Notes: generated by a model not told the origin, from the sequence alone. A stretch of 57,190 nt of DNA from Streptomyces glomeratus (GCF_021462825.1 NZ_JAKEEB010000038.1:1-57190); one strand, 5' to 3'; counted from the stretch's first letter, positions 34,009-43,176 are shown. A program made the numbers and translations.

Positions 34009-35541
34009 TCACGACACGCGGCTGACCCGGGACTCGCCACCGGCGCTCAGACCCACGCCGTTCCATGCCTCCAGTACGGCTCGGTGTTCCTCGCCATCGC
34101 CGTACCGGCTGAGCGCGGCGGCTGCAGTGAGCCGGGCAAAGTCCGCGAACTGGGTCGTTGCATCGAGCTCACCGCTCGTCAGGGCGTCCCACCAGATCTG
34201 ACCTGCTCGCTCCCATGCCTTGCCGCCCAGCTGTTCGGCCAGCAGATAGAAGGCCCTGCTGGGAATCCCCGAATTGATATGGATACCGCCGTTGTCGTTC
34301 CGGGTGTGGACGTAGTCGTCCATCACCGCCGGTTGCGGATCCTTCCCCATGTCCACATCGTCGTAAGCGGTGCCTGGAGCCTTGATGGACCGCAGGGCGA
34401 CGCCGTTGATGCCGGGTGCAAGGAGGCCCACGCCAAGCAGCCAGTCGGCTTCCTCGACTGTCTGCTGTTCGGCGTACTGCTTGGTCATGACACCCAAGAC
34501 GTCGCGGATCGAACAACGGAGCGCCCCGTGCTGCCCTTCGACTCCCATGGACCACAGTTCGGGCAGTCCCTTGCATAGTTCGGTCGCTATGACGTCGACG
34601 TGGGTGAACCGGGAAAAGTACCTGTTGTCCCCGTCGCCGAGGAAGAGCACTTCGTTGCGCATGAAGGCGTTGTTGTAGTTGGTGCCGTAGTGGACGACAG
34701 CCGCGAAGGGCGTCCCCCGTTGGTGGAGGTGGTCTCGGCCGAACACCTCGCGCAGGAAGGTCGCGGTCGCCACGAGGCCGTCGTAGGCCTCGTCAATCGC
34801 CGGATCACCGGTCGCATCCTCGCCGGCCAGGCGCGCCACCGGGTGTTCCTTCAGCTCGTCGCTTCCCGCCGCGTCGAACACGATGTACTGGGTTCGATCA
34901 GTCGAAGCCGTGTTCCCGTCGACCACGACGCGGCCGTCGGTGAGCCGTATCCCGAGACGGGGCAAGATCCGCATGGAGTACCCCGTGTCGGCCATGCGCT
35001 CTTGCAGATACGTGGGGATCGTTCCCGATGTGGATGAGACGCCCGTGCGCGAAAGGGGCCGTGCATTCCTCAGCCGACCGGTCACGACGTCAAGTCGGGC
35101 TCTTGGTATGTGGGCCACGCGCCCGATCTCGCCGATGGCCGCCACCAGATCCTTGACCGCGTCCCGGGCGAGCGCCTCACGATGCCCCGGCGAGAGAGAG
35201 TTCCCGTCGATGAAGGGCATGAATTCCAGGGCCTCGTACCCACGGAGCACGGCCTCGAAGGACGCGCTTCTGCGGCGGCGCGCGAGCACGCCGCTATTGC
35301 TGTCCCACGCATCACGGCTTGGCGTGGGCGCCGCCCAGTGCCCGTACGTTCTGAAGTACGCCACAGCGGTGCATTCCCTTGTGAGCTCGGCGTAGATCAG
35401 TCGGGCAGCTGTACGAATGCTGCTGCGTGTGCGCAGCACCGCGCCAGCCGCTGTGGCCAGCGCGCCTCCGGCTACGCCAAGCAACGTGGAGATCAAGGTG
35501 CTGTCGATTTCCCCCACCCCCGTGAGCCTCCGCCAAGCCAT
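34009..35541 (-). CDS. M4-peptidase-like protein lacking the zinc site (pseudo-enzyme)
   Basis: 510 residues from ATG 35541. A membrane segment (STLISTLLGVAGGALATAAG, about 14-36) and a domain of about 230 residues not found in the neighbouring M4 enzyme precede a thermolysin-like C-terminal half. The zinc motif HELTH of M4 enzymes reads TELCK at 320-324: both His ligands are gone and Glu321 is kept. The third-ligand motif NExxSD reads RCSIRD (Glu to Cys343). The transition-state His421 in GGIHINSGIP is retained. An intact paralog lies at 40401. It should not be a zinc peptidase; a binding or regulatory role is inferred. Confidence 0.75.
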   Translation of the reverse strand: MAWRRLTGVGEIDSTLISTLLGVAGGALATAAGAVLRTRSSIRTAARLIYAELTRECTAVAYFRTYGHWAAPTPSRDAWDSNSGVLARRRRSASFEAVLRGYEALEFMPFIDGNSLSPGHREALARDAVKDLVAAIGEIGRVAHIPRARLDVVTGRLRNARPLSRTGVSSTSGTIPTYLQERMADTGYSMRILPRLGIRLTDGRVVVDGNTASTDRTQYIVFDAAGSDELKEHPVARLAGEDATGDPAIDEAYDGLVATATFLREVFGRDHLHQRGTPFAAVVHYGTNYNNAFMRNEVLFLGDGDNRYFSRFTHVDVIATELCKGLPELWSMGVEGQHGALRCSIRDVLGVMTKQYAEQQTVEEADWLLGVGLLAPGINGVALRSIKAPGTAYDDVDMGKDPQPAVMDDYVHTRNDNGGIHINSGIPSRAFYLLAEQLGGKAWERAGQIWWDALTSGELDATTQFADFARLTAAAALSRYGDGEEHRAVLEAWNGVGLSAGGESRVSRVS

Positions 35542-35601
35542 CGTCCCGGAATCAGGCTCCCGTGCCAATGCCCAGTGATGGCAGAGCCGTTGGGGCGGCA
35601 C

Positions 35602-36342
35602 CCTCGCTCACGGAGACTGGTGAGGAGAGCGCCACGGCGGCCCTGTACGAGCGAGGAGTGCAGCGTCGGCGCTAGGCACGCCCGGCGCGCAGGAAGCCGG
35701 CCGGCAGGCAACGCCCAGGCTGCTCCTGCTTTCCAATCCTGCCGCCATGGCGTTGCGCGGCGCCGTCGCGTAGTCCGGGAGCGTCTGCCGGAGGTCGCGC
35801 GCCGACATCGCCCGGGGATCCGCGGTGGGCTTGCGCCCAGTCGGCGTCGGGGCTAGCAGCCCGGGTTGACGGCCGAGGACGCCACAGGTTTGCCTTCTGG
35901 TGCGGGGGGTGAGGGATTCCGGGCGCGGGTGTCGCGTGTCGCAGGGCGCTGGATCACCTCATCAAGGCACATATATGCGCGTTAGCCGATGTTAGCGCCC
36001 CTTGCACTCTAACGCCAACATCTGTGCTTCAAGGTGGACCCTTCCCCCCTCATACCGGCGGTCCTCGGCGGCTGCCCCGAGCGGTCCGAGCCCGCCGGGC
36101 GATCAAGGAATGCGAGCGGCTTCACACCCGCTGTCAAGCCGCCCTCAGAGCCGGTGATTTTTCGGCACACGCAGGGCCCCACGGAGTCCGCGCCGGATGG
36201 ACGTCAGCGCGGAAAAGGGCGAACAAAGCAGTCCGGCGAACCACTGATGCTTCGTGGGCCTGGCACCGGCAGTCCGGTTGCGAGGAATTGAGGGCAGAGT
36301 AGCCTGAATTCGACCAATGCTGCCTGACCTGGAGGTAGGCAC
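35602..36342. other. Intergenic region upstream of the lasso-like locus
   Basis: About 740 bases without a credible gene; frames of 60-150 codons here lack ribosome-binding sites and family features. At 35979-36022 there is a cluster of paired motifs: GCGTTAG (35979-35985) with CTAACGC (36009-36015), and GATGTTAGCG (35988-35997) with CGCCAACATC (36013-36022, one mismatch). These interleaved dyads look like a regulator site, possibly for the lasso-like genes about 320 bp downstream. Confidence 0.45.
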
Positions 36343-36459
36343 ATGTTTGTCCGACTACTGCGGCGTCGTATGCCGCGTGGGCTCGTCCTACTCGGCAACG
36401 GCCGTCTGATCCGGGGCTACAGCGGCGGATTCTACGACGGTCACGGATACCTGTCCTGA
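36343..36459 (+). CDS. Putative lasso-peptide precursor
   Basis: 38 codons starting at an ATG 8 bases after GGAGG; an in-frame TGA 15 bases upstream fixes the start. The basic N-terminal part (MFVRLLRRRMPRGLVLLGNG) would be a leader and the C-terminal 14 residues GYSGGFYDGHGYLS the core. Gly1 of that core and Asp8 give the 8-residue ring expected of a lasso peptide, leaving a six-residue tail. The residue at -2 is Ile, not the usual Thr, and no YxxP leader motif is seen. It lies directly upstream of a lasso B and C gene, which is the main support. Confidence 0.7.
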   Translation: MFVRLLRRRMPRGLVLLGNGRLIRGYSGGFYDGHGYLS

Positions 36460-36480
36460 CACCGCCCACGAGTCGAACTA

Positions 36481-36507
36481 GGCCTGCCGCAGACGCCGCG
36501 GCAGGCC
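36481..36507 (+). terminator. Hairpin between precursor and processing genes (likely attenuator)
   Basis: GGCCTGCCGC (36481-36490) and GCGGCAGGCC (36498-36507) form a perfect 10-bp stem with a 7-base loop, 22 bases after the precursor stop and just before the ribosome-binding site of the B gene. In peptide clusters such a hairpin often lets precursor message exceed enzyme message. Confidence 0.65.
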
Positions 36508-36525
36508 TACCTTGGAGGACATGCG

Positions 36526-37149
36526 GTGGCAGAGGACCCCGATGCCCTGGCAGCCATGACGCGGATCCTGTCACCCCATTGCCGTGTCACCAGGATGTCC
36601 AGCGGAGCGCTCATCGCGGACTGGAAGCGGACGCGTTTTCTTGGAATGGCGACGGCAGACGTCCGGAAGTTCTCTGAGGGAAGCTCTCAGGAACGTGCCG
36701 AGCTCGTCACCGGTCTCATCCGTTCCGGGTGTGCGACTGGCCGCCGAAAGGAGCATTCCGACCTCGAGGTCGCGCTCTGGCTTCGCGGAGTGCACCTGTT
36801 GATCCGGACTCTGGGATTCGGGCGCGTCCTTCGGCTCCTGCCGTTGGCCGCCCCGGATTATGCCCGTGCGGAGCCTGCCTCCGCGGAGGATGTCGCACGG
36901 CTGAAACGAGCAGTCCAATCACATGGCCGCACAAGCTGGTTCGTCAATGACGACTGCAAGGCCGAGGCCGTCACGGCCTTCGTCCTACTGCGGCGGCGCG
37001 GCCTGAGTGCCGTGCTGCACGTGGGTGCGCGCGAGCATCCGCTGGCCTTTCACGCCTGGACGTCCTCAGCCGGCCTGTGCATCCCGGATGCCAATCCGCG
37101 CGGGCACGCGTTCACTCCGGTTCTCTCGATCAACGGCGGAGGGCAGTGA
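36526..37149 (+). CDS. Lasso-peptide B protein, RRE domain fused to transglutaminase-like leader peptidase
   Basis: 207 residues from GTG 36526 with TTGGAGG upstream. Residues about 15-70 (SSGALIADWKRTRFLG, AELVTGLIRSG) look like the PqqD-like leader-binding RRE. The C-terminal part has the Cys-His-Asp triad of lasso B2 peptidases: Cys144 (NDDCKAEA), His176 (FHAW) and Asp188 (IPDANP). Most actinobacterial loci encode B1 and B2 separately; this fused form resembles the McjB layout of proteobacteria. It should cut the leader from the precursor at 36343. Confidence 0.8.
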   Translation: MAEDPDALAAMTRILSPHCRVTRMSSGALIADWKRTRFLGMATADVRKFSEGSSQERAELVTGLIRSGCATGRRKEHSDLEVALWLRGVHLLIRTLGFGRVLRLLPLAAPDYARAEPASAEDVARLKRAVQSHGRTSWFVNDDCKAEAVTAFVLLRRRGLSAVLHVGAREHPLAFHAWTSSAGLCIPDANPRGHAFTPVLSINGGGQ

Positions 37150-37150
37150 G

Positions 37151-38977
37151 GTGGAAGCGCTCCGCCTCGAGTGGGCCGGTGGCTCTCCCAAGCTCTCGGC
37201 GGCCGGGCCCATGGCGCGTCAGGGGCTCGTGACGACCGTCTCCTCCCGGGTCGGCACCGCGGTGGTCGTCGGCTGGGTCGGTTCGGTCCGTGACCGCGTG
37301 GGGGGCGCACGCGACCTCCTCGACGACTTCGGCCGGCCGGGAGCCACACCGCGGCTGCCGACCGGCGACTACGCGGCTGTCGTGATGTGCCGCGACCGCA
37401 TCCTGCTGATGCGGGACGAGCAGGCCCGCATCCCGCTGTACTTCAGGGAGTCCGGTGGCCGTGTGACCGCGGTGAGTACCTCGGTGCGCCACCTGGGCGG
37501 CGGAGCAGAGCTGGAACCTCGTTACTTCTGCCGATACCTGACCGGCAACATGGCGCAACCCCACTCGGAACTCACGCCTTTCACCGGGGTACAGCGGGTA
37601 CTGGGCGGCGAGGTGGTGGAACTTTCGATCACCGGGCAGATACGCGGCCGGGTGTTACGACATGTGCGTCAGGCCCACGATCCCTCGGCACAGGCATCAC
37701 ACGGCACCGTTCTCGGCGGAGCGGCCAGGGACCTGCGCCTCGCGCTGGAGACCGCTGTCGGGCGACGGATGGGCAGGATGACGGCATGCCACGTCTCCGG
37801 CGGCACCGACTCCACCAGCGTCGCGTTGCTCGCAGCACGTCTGCTGGCCGCGCGGGAGGACCACTCGGACGACCTTGTCCTGCTCGCCGGGCGCTTCGGC
37901 AGGGGAGAACTGGCCGGGGAGCAGCCGTATCTGGACGAGGCGGTGGAGGAGATCCGCCGTCGGGCACCTGCAGCTCGCCCGATGATGGTCGATGCGGATG
38001 ACGTAGCCGACTTCGACGACTTCCAGCGCCATGCGGGGGACGCGGACGAGCCCTACGCCCACGCCTTCCGCGCCCCGTTCTGGGGCAGGCTTCACGCGGC
38101 TGCGGCGGACTTGGGCTGTGACGTCCTCATGACGGGCTGCGGGGCCGATCCGATTGTGGACGCCAACCCGCTTCACCTGCACAGACTGGCACGCACTGGG
38201 CAGCTTCGGCAGATGACGAAGCAGGCACGTGCCTGGGCCGCGGGCAGCGAGAGGGGTTTGTGGGACGTCGTCTGCGCCCATGTCGTGCGGCCGGCTCTTC
38301 CGCTGGCAACCGAACGGATCACAGCGTTCGTCCACCGCCGCGGAACGGTGCTCGGCGGCCTCGGCAACTTCGCCCGACCGCGATGGCTGCGCTCCGGGTT
38401 CGCCCGGGCCCACGGCTACCGGGAGGCCAGCATCGCGGAGAGCCGCTTCGTGTACGGGCGAAAGCCGGAAGAGTCCCTCTACGACGCGGCAAATTACATC
38501 GCCGCTCCCGACCCGCTGTCCTGGCACCGCGCACGACAGGACGGGTTCTTCCTCTCGCATCCCTTCCTAGACCCGGAGGTCGTCGCCACGATGCGCCGCC
38601 TTCCCGCCGAAGCAACGTTCCTTCCGGGCCGTCCGAAGGCCGTTCTGCGCGAGGCCATGGCAGATCTGCTCCCGTCCCGGATCCGCAGCCGGTCGGTCAA
38701 GATCCCCTTCAACGAGCTCTACGCCCGCGGCCTACGGACGCACGGCGACGAACTCATCGACCTCTGCCGCTCCGCGAGGCACCCGCTGATTGCGGAGATG
38801 TTCGACGTCGAGAAGCTGTGCCGGGCAGTGAGGGAGGCACAGCTCGGCATAGGGGACCCGTACTCCTGGGATCGTATGAACAGTTCTCTCGCCGTGGTGG
38901 TGTGGCTGGAGCGATTGGAGCCGCGGTCCCCTGCGGACGATGCGGCGGTCATCCCGGTCATCGCAGGGTCTTCTTGA
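37151..38977 (+). CDS. Lasso-peptide cyclase (asparagine-synthetase-like C protein)
   Basis: 608 residues from GTG 37151, one base after the B stop, with GGAGGG upstream. The N-terminal half resembles the glutamine amidotransferase fold without a catalytic N-terminal Cys. The C-terminal half has the ATP pyrophosphatase loop SGGTDST at 216-222 and later GCGADPIVD and KAVLREAMADLLPSRI as in asparagine synthetase B. Lasso C proteins adenylate the ring Asp/Glu and close the macrolactam. It ends 20 bp inside the convergent membrane-protein gene. No ABC exporter (D) gene follows. Confidence 0.85.
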   Translation: MEALRLEWAGGSPKLSAAGPMARQGLVTTVSSRVGTAVVVGWVGSVRDRVGGARDLLDDFGRPGATPRLPTGDYAAVVMCRDRILLMRDEQARIPLYFRESGGRVTAVSTSVRHLGGGAELEPRYFCRYLTGNMAQPHSELTPFTGVQRVLGGEVVELSITGQIRGRVLRHVRQAHDPSAQASHGTVLGGAARDLRLALETAVGRRMGRMTACHVSGGTDSTSVALLAARLLAAREDHSDDLVLLAGRFGRGELAGEQPYLDEAVEEIRRRAPAARPMMVDADDVADFDDFQRHAGDADEPYAHAFRAPFWGRLHAAAADLGCDVLMTGCGADPIVDANPLHLHRLARTGQLRQMTKQARAWAAGSERGLWDVVCAHVVRPALPLATERITAFVHRRGTVLGGLGNFARPRWLRSGFARAHGYREASIAESRFVYGRKPEESLYDAANYIAAPDPLSWHRARQDGFFLSHPFLDPEVVATMRRLPAEATFLPGRPKAVLREAMADLLPSRIRSRSVKIPFNELYARGLRTHGDELIDLCRSARHPLIAEMFDVEKLCRAVREAQLGIGDPYSWDRMNSSLAVVVWLERLEPRSPADDAAVIPVIAGSS

Positions 38978-40241
38978 TGTCCCACAGCGTCTGTTCGATC
39001 GGGCCCGTGTCCGCGTCGACAAGACCGTACCGGCCTTCCGTCTCCCGTTTAGTCGTTTCCTCGCCGTTTCGCGCAATGACTGCCGACACTCTTGCGCCGT
39101 GCGTGCCGAAACACCAATAGACGGTTACGTAGCGGGGTTCCCTCGTCCGATCGTTGATCGGATTGTTTTCATGCACCCTGCCGCGGTAGACGATGGCGTC
39201 GAGGTCCATTGTCTTCATCCACTGGGGCTCCTGACCGCCATCCCATGAGTACCCTTTAAATTGAAGTGGCGGTCCCAGGACGAGCCGGTCCTTGCGCGCG
39301 AAGCTGGCCGAGGCGTAGAACGCCACCCGGTCGTACGGTGCGTCGATGGGCATTTGCACAACCACTCGGGTGGCAAAGGCGTCGTTTGCCTCGATAAAAT
39401 GTCCGGGACCCATCAATGGTTGCGCGGCCACCAGCTCACCGGGCTGGTGGATCTCCCTTCGGGAGAGCGGGCTCCTCTCCAGGGACCTATTCCACTGCTC
39501 GGCATCAGTTCGCCACTGCTGGCGGAGCCGGTCATTGTCGCTCAGCGGCACCCGTTCCCCCATAGCGTGTATTTCGCTGCCGAGCACGTAGAAACCCACA
39601 TTGCTGTGGTTCTCGATACTGATGTCGACCGGCACGGCGAATTCCTTACGGTTCTGACTCAGTACAGGCTTCTCCGTGGTCACCTTGATGAGAGGCTTGG
39701 CCCCGTGCTGGGACGGCTCATAGAGGTTCTGGTAGCCGAAATTGGCTATCGCGATGACCGAGGGGACGATCAATGCCGCGGCCAGCCGCTTCGGAGTGGG
39801 GATCACGGCCGATGTCCGCCACAGCGTGAAGGCAGCCCATCCCGAACCCGCCGTGAGCATGCCCAACTCCGCCTGATAGGGCGGGGAATCACCGTCCCAT
39901 ATCTCCATCAGGAGCACGGCGTTGGCCAGGAATGCCACGCTCGCGGCGAATAGAGCGACCACTCCGGAGTACGCAAAGCTGTTCCAGAACCAGTGGTCCA
40001 CGACGGCGGCAGCGCCCAACAACGTGGTGAGCGAGACCGCGACGAGGACGGCACCGGTGATACGACCCGGGAAGGTCATGGCCTTCTCGAGGTTGTCGAT
40101 GCCGAACCGACCCAGCAGCAGCGTCGTCCCGACGAAGACCAGCAGGATCAGCACCACCGCCACCCGTGACCGTCTGGTTCTCGTCGGCACCCGTCGCGCC
40201 CGGGCGTGCGAGCCGGCGCCGGACCTGGGCGTGGGCTTCAC
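38958..40241 (-). CDS. Membrane protein of unknown function
   Basis: 427 residues from GTG 40241 preceded by AGGAGGTGATCAC, the best ribosome-binding site in the window. The N-terminal 190 residues are Arg-rich then hydrophobic with five or so membrane segments (VAVVLILLVFVGTTLLLG, IAAALIVPSVIAIANFG-like). The C-terminal 230 residues form a soluble domain (KPLIKVTTEKPVLSQNRKEF, YVTVYWCFGTHGARV) likely outside the membrane. No family recognised. Its 3' end overlaps the lasso cyclase end; no link to export of the peptide can be shown. Confidence 0.8.
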   Translation of the reverse strand: MKPTPRSGAGSHARARRVPTRTRRSRVAVVLILLVFVGTTLLLGRFGIDNLEKAMTFPGRITGAVLVAVSLTTLLGAAAVVDHWFWNSFAYSGVVALFAASVAFLANAVLLMEIWDGDSPPYQAELGMLTAGSGWAAFTLWRTSAVIPTPKRLAAALIVPSVIAIANFGYQNLYEPSQHGAKPLIKVTTEKPVLSQNRKEFAVPVDISIENHSNVGFYVLGSEIHAMGERVPLSDNDRLRQQWRTDAEQWNRSLERSPLSRREIHQPGELVAAQPLMGPGHFIEANDAFATRVVVQMPIDAPYDRVAFYASASFARKDRLVLGPPLQFKGYSWDGGQEPQWMKTMDLDAIVYRGRVHENNPINDRTREPRYVTVYWCFGTHGARVSAVIARNGEETTKRETEGRYGLVDADTGPIEQTLWDIKKTLR

Positions 40242-40400
40242 GTGATCACCTCCTGACCTCGCAAACCGTGCGCACAGCGCCGGCCATGCCGACGGCAACG
40301 ACGAACGGACAGGCACCCTTTGGCGACCGGGCAGAGCCCGGCCGGTCGGCATCGAAGTACCCCAACAGGACCTGAATCACGAATGCGTTCCCTGGCCAAC

Positions 40401-41477
40401 TCAACCCGTGGGTACGCCGACCGCATCCCAGGCCTTGAGCACCGCCTCACGCTCCCGCGGCCCGTAGGCGGCCGCGGCGTCCGCCGTCAGTTGCGCGAAG
40501 GACTCGAAGTCGGCGTCGGGGGCGAGAGCGCCACCGGTGAGTACGTCGTACCAGATACGGCCGGCGCGATCCCAGGAATGGCCGCCGAGCGCAGTGGCGA
40601 CGAGATAGAAAGCGTGGTTGGGGATGCCCGAGTTGATGTGCACGCCGCCGTTGTCGGCGAAGGTCTGCACATAGTCGTCCATGTGGGCAGGTTGTGGATC
40701 CTTGCCGAGTTCGTCGTCGTCGTACGCGGTGCCGGGCGCCTTCATCGAGCGCAGCGCGACGCCCTGTACACCGGGGCGCAGCAGTTCCTCTCCGATCAGC
40801 CAGTTTGCTTCCTCGGTCGTCTCGCCCTTGGCGTACTGCTCGACCAGTGACCCGAATACGTCGGAAAGGTGCTCGTTCAAGGCTCCGGACTGGCCCAGGT
40901 AGGTCAGGTTGGCGGTGTATTGGGTGACGCCATGGGTGAGCTCGTGGCCGATCACGTCGGGGGACTGGGTGAAGTCGCCGAAGATGCGACCGTCCCCGTC
41001 ACCGAAGACCATCTGCTCGCCGTCCCAGAAGGCGTTGTCGTAGTCCCGGCGGAAGTGAACGCTGGCATCCAGCGGTAGGCCGGCTCCGTCGATGGACAAG
41101 CGGGACAGGGTCTGCAGATAGAAGTCGAAGGTGGCTCCGAGGCCGTCGTAGGCGTGATTGACCGAGCTGTCCGCTACATCGGCCTCGCCCTCTCCGCGGA
41201 TGCGTCTGCCGGGCAACTCCTGCCGGTGCTCGACGTCGCAGACGGTGCGGTCGGGGTGGTCGGGGGCCCGCGTCGGCGGGGCGGCGGTCGGGCCGATCTC
41301 GGCCGTCAGTCTCCGCTGCACGCGCTGTGCCGCGTCGAGCGCAAGGGTGCGACGTGCAGACTCGCGTACGGCCGGGTCCTCGGCTCGGGCCAGCCGGTTG
41401 AGCAGATGCGGTGGCACGATCGCACACGGTGTCGTGGCCACGGACCTGAGCGAGGAGCCTCGGATGTCGTGGGTCAT
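40401..41477 (-). CDS. M4-family zinc metallopeptidase (protealysin-like)
   Basis: 358 residues from ATG 41477. There is no signal peptide; the short N-terminal propeptide has CAIVPPHLLNRLA, the PPL motif of protealysin-like proteases. The zinc motif is HELTH at 178-182, the third ligand Glu202 (NEHLSD), and the catalytic His is His280 (GGVHINSGIP), so it should be active. Such enzymes can reach the outside without a Sec signal. The long in-frame extension to 41741 is Pro/Arg-rich and not homologous, so it is rejected. The dead paralog is 4.9 kb away on the same strand. Confidence 0.9.
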   Translation of the reverse strand: MTHDIRGSSLRSVATTPCAIVPPHLLNRLARAEDPAVRESARRTLALDAAQRVQRRLTAEIGPTAAPPTRAPDHPDRTVCDVEHRQELPGRRIRGEGEADVADSSVNHAYDGLGATFDFYLQTLSRLSIDGAGLPLDASVHFRRDYDNAFWDGEQMVFGDGDGRIFGDFTQSPDVIGHELTHGVTQYTANLTYLGQSGALNEHLSDVFGSLVEQYAKGETTEEANWLIGEELLRPGVQGVALRSMKAPGTAYDDDELGKDPQPAHMDDYVQTFADNGGVHINSGIPNHAFYLVATALGGHSWDRAGRIWYDVLTGGALAPDADFESFAQLTADAAAAYGPREREAVLKAWDAVGVPTG

Positions 41478-42047
41478 GGGATGTGCTCCGATCGGTGCGG
41501 GCAGCGGTAGCGGGGGGCGGCGCACCCTTGTCACCGCGGGGGCCGGCGGCCTGATCCGAGCCCGTGTGCCCACCTCGAGGCAGTGCCGTGAAGACAGTGC
41601 TGCCGTTCCGTCAGATGCCGGTAAGAACGGAGCGGCCCCCGAGGTGCTGGGTACGGAAGTGCTCGAGGGCGTCGGCAATAGCATCAGTCTCCGCCCGCCA
41701 CCTGGGGCCTGCAACTTCGCCCCTGGGGCGGCGCGCGTCATGTTCGATCAGTGCCGCAGAGGCTAGACGGCGTGAACGGACTCCGGTCGCGGGAGCGGGC
41801 CGGATTCGGCATTCTGGAGACATACCCGAGGTATGGATGCCGTAGGCCGTCAAGGCGGACCTTCAGCGGAACACCGTCGAGACCGCCGGTATCCCCCGAC
41901 GAGAAGACCGGGACAGCCGCTGCCAGACGCCGGCCGCGCACAGCACCTCCCGGTCCGGCGGCGGATTGCGCCCCGGGTACCGAAAGTGCCGCTCGCGCAG
42001 TGCCAGGAGCGGTTGCAGGCAGTAGCACCCGGGAATGGCTGGTGCAC
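41478..42047. other. Intergenic region, nothing recognised
   Basis: About 570 bases between the M4 gene start and the end of the SPFH pseudogene. Open frames here are short, on both strands, and lack ribosome-binding sites or family features. The promoter of the M4 gene should be at the left end (above 41477), but no clear boxes were identified. Confidence 0.4.
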
Positions 42048-42973
42048 CTAGTCCTGGTTCTTGCCGCTGTCCACGATGACCGGCGTGCCGCGCGAATCCG
42101 TACCGCACGGCACCGCGTAGACGGGGTGGGCTTTGGCGGCTTCCTTGTATGCCTCCAGGCACTGGTTGTACAACACCTTGTCGCTCAGCGACTGCTGGAT
42201 GATCTTGTTGGCGCGGGCGATGCCCTCCGCCTCGATCCGCTTGCGCTCCGCCTCCGCCTTGGCGGTGCGCGCCGCCTCGCGGGCCCGCTCGGTGGCTTGC
42301 TCCTGCTGGATCTTCTTGTCGATCTGGTCCTGCAGCCGGTCCGAGGGCTTCACATTGCGCAGGTTGACGGCCGTGACGTCGATACCGCGCGGTGCCAGGC
42401 GCACCTTGATGAGGTCGGCGATCTCCGAGCCGATCTCTCGCGGGCGGAGGCATAGCCCTCTTCGCTGGTGTGCTTCGCGAAGACATTGCGGATGATCTCG
42501 CGGCTGTCCGGCAGCACGAGGCGCTGCTGGATGCCTTCCTCGTTGCCCGCCAGTCGGTACAGCGCGATCGCCTTCGCCGGGACCACGGCCCACTTGATCG
42601 TGACGTCCGCGTACAGCACCCCGCCCTGTGAGGAGCGGACCTCGACCACGTCCTTGTCGTTGAGGTCGAGGTCCACCGGGCGGGTGGAGAAGGACGTGAC
42701 ATCGGTGAACGGCGATGTGAACTGTATGCCGGAGGTCAACGGCGTGCCGACCCTGCCGAAGGTCACCGGCACGCCGACCTCGTAGGCGCTCACGACGTGG
42801 ACGCAGGCGAAGAACCCGGCCAGTACGCCCGCCACAGCGCTGAGCGCCGCCCCGAGCTTCCAGCCACCGGCGGTGCGACCGCGGCCGACGAGAAGCAGCA
42901 CGATCGCCGCTATGAGCAGCAGAATGGACAGCACGAACACAGGTATCCCCCTCTGGAAACGGATACGCGCCAC
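42048..42973 (-). pseudogene. SPFH/prohibitin-family membrane protein, frameshifted
   Basis: The N-terminal frame (start ATG 42973) encodes a membrane segment (PVFVLSILLLIAAIVLLLVG), a second hydrophobic stretch, and the SPFH domain (YEVGVPVTFGRVGTPL through FAKHTSEEGYASARE). At about 42440 the frame breaks; the next frame continues with IGSEIADLIKVRLAPRGIDV and the coiled coil RAREAARTAKAEAERKRIEA to a stop at 42048. Loss of one G from a GAGGAG-like sequence explains the shift. Either a recent mutation or a sequencing error. An intact protein would be about 308 residues and act as a membrane scaffold. Confidence 0.8.
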
Positions 42974-43176
42974 CTCGGGCGCGACCCGGGGCGCATCGTA
43001 GTGGGCCCCGGCACCTGGGCCGTACGCAGACCCCGAGGTTCCCTCGGGTGGTATGCCAACTCCTTGGCCCCGGCGGACGATCCGCTCGCCACCCGGGGCA
43101 TCGACGACTGCCTCGCCGCACTGTCACGCCAACCCACTGCGCTGCAGGGCAGGCGAATGGGATGGCGCCGCCCGGA

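Noticed and set aside
36101..36160. tRNA-like or att-like look near CGGCTTCACACCCGCTGTCAAGC
   Set aside because: No acceptor stem, TψC arm or matching repeat elsewhere in the window was found.
36024..36302. 92-codon frame upstream of the precursor
   Set aside because: No RBS, Arg-rich, no family, and competes with other equally poor frames; treated as non-coding.
42048..42973. Programmed frameshifting in the SPFH gene
   Set aside because: No slippery heptamer or stem follows; the family is not known to use it. A mutation or sequencing error is simpler.
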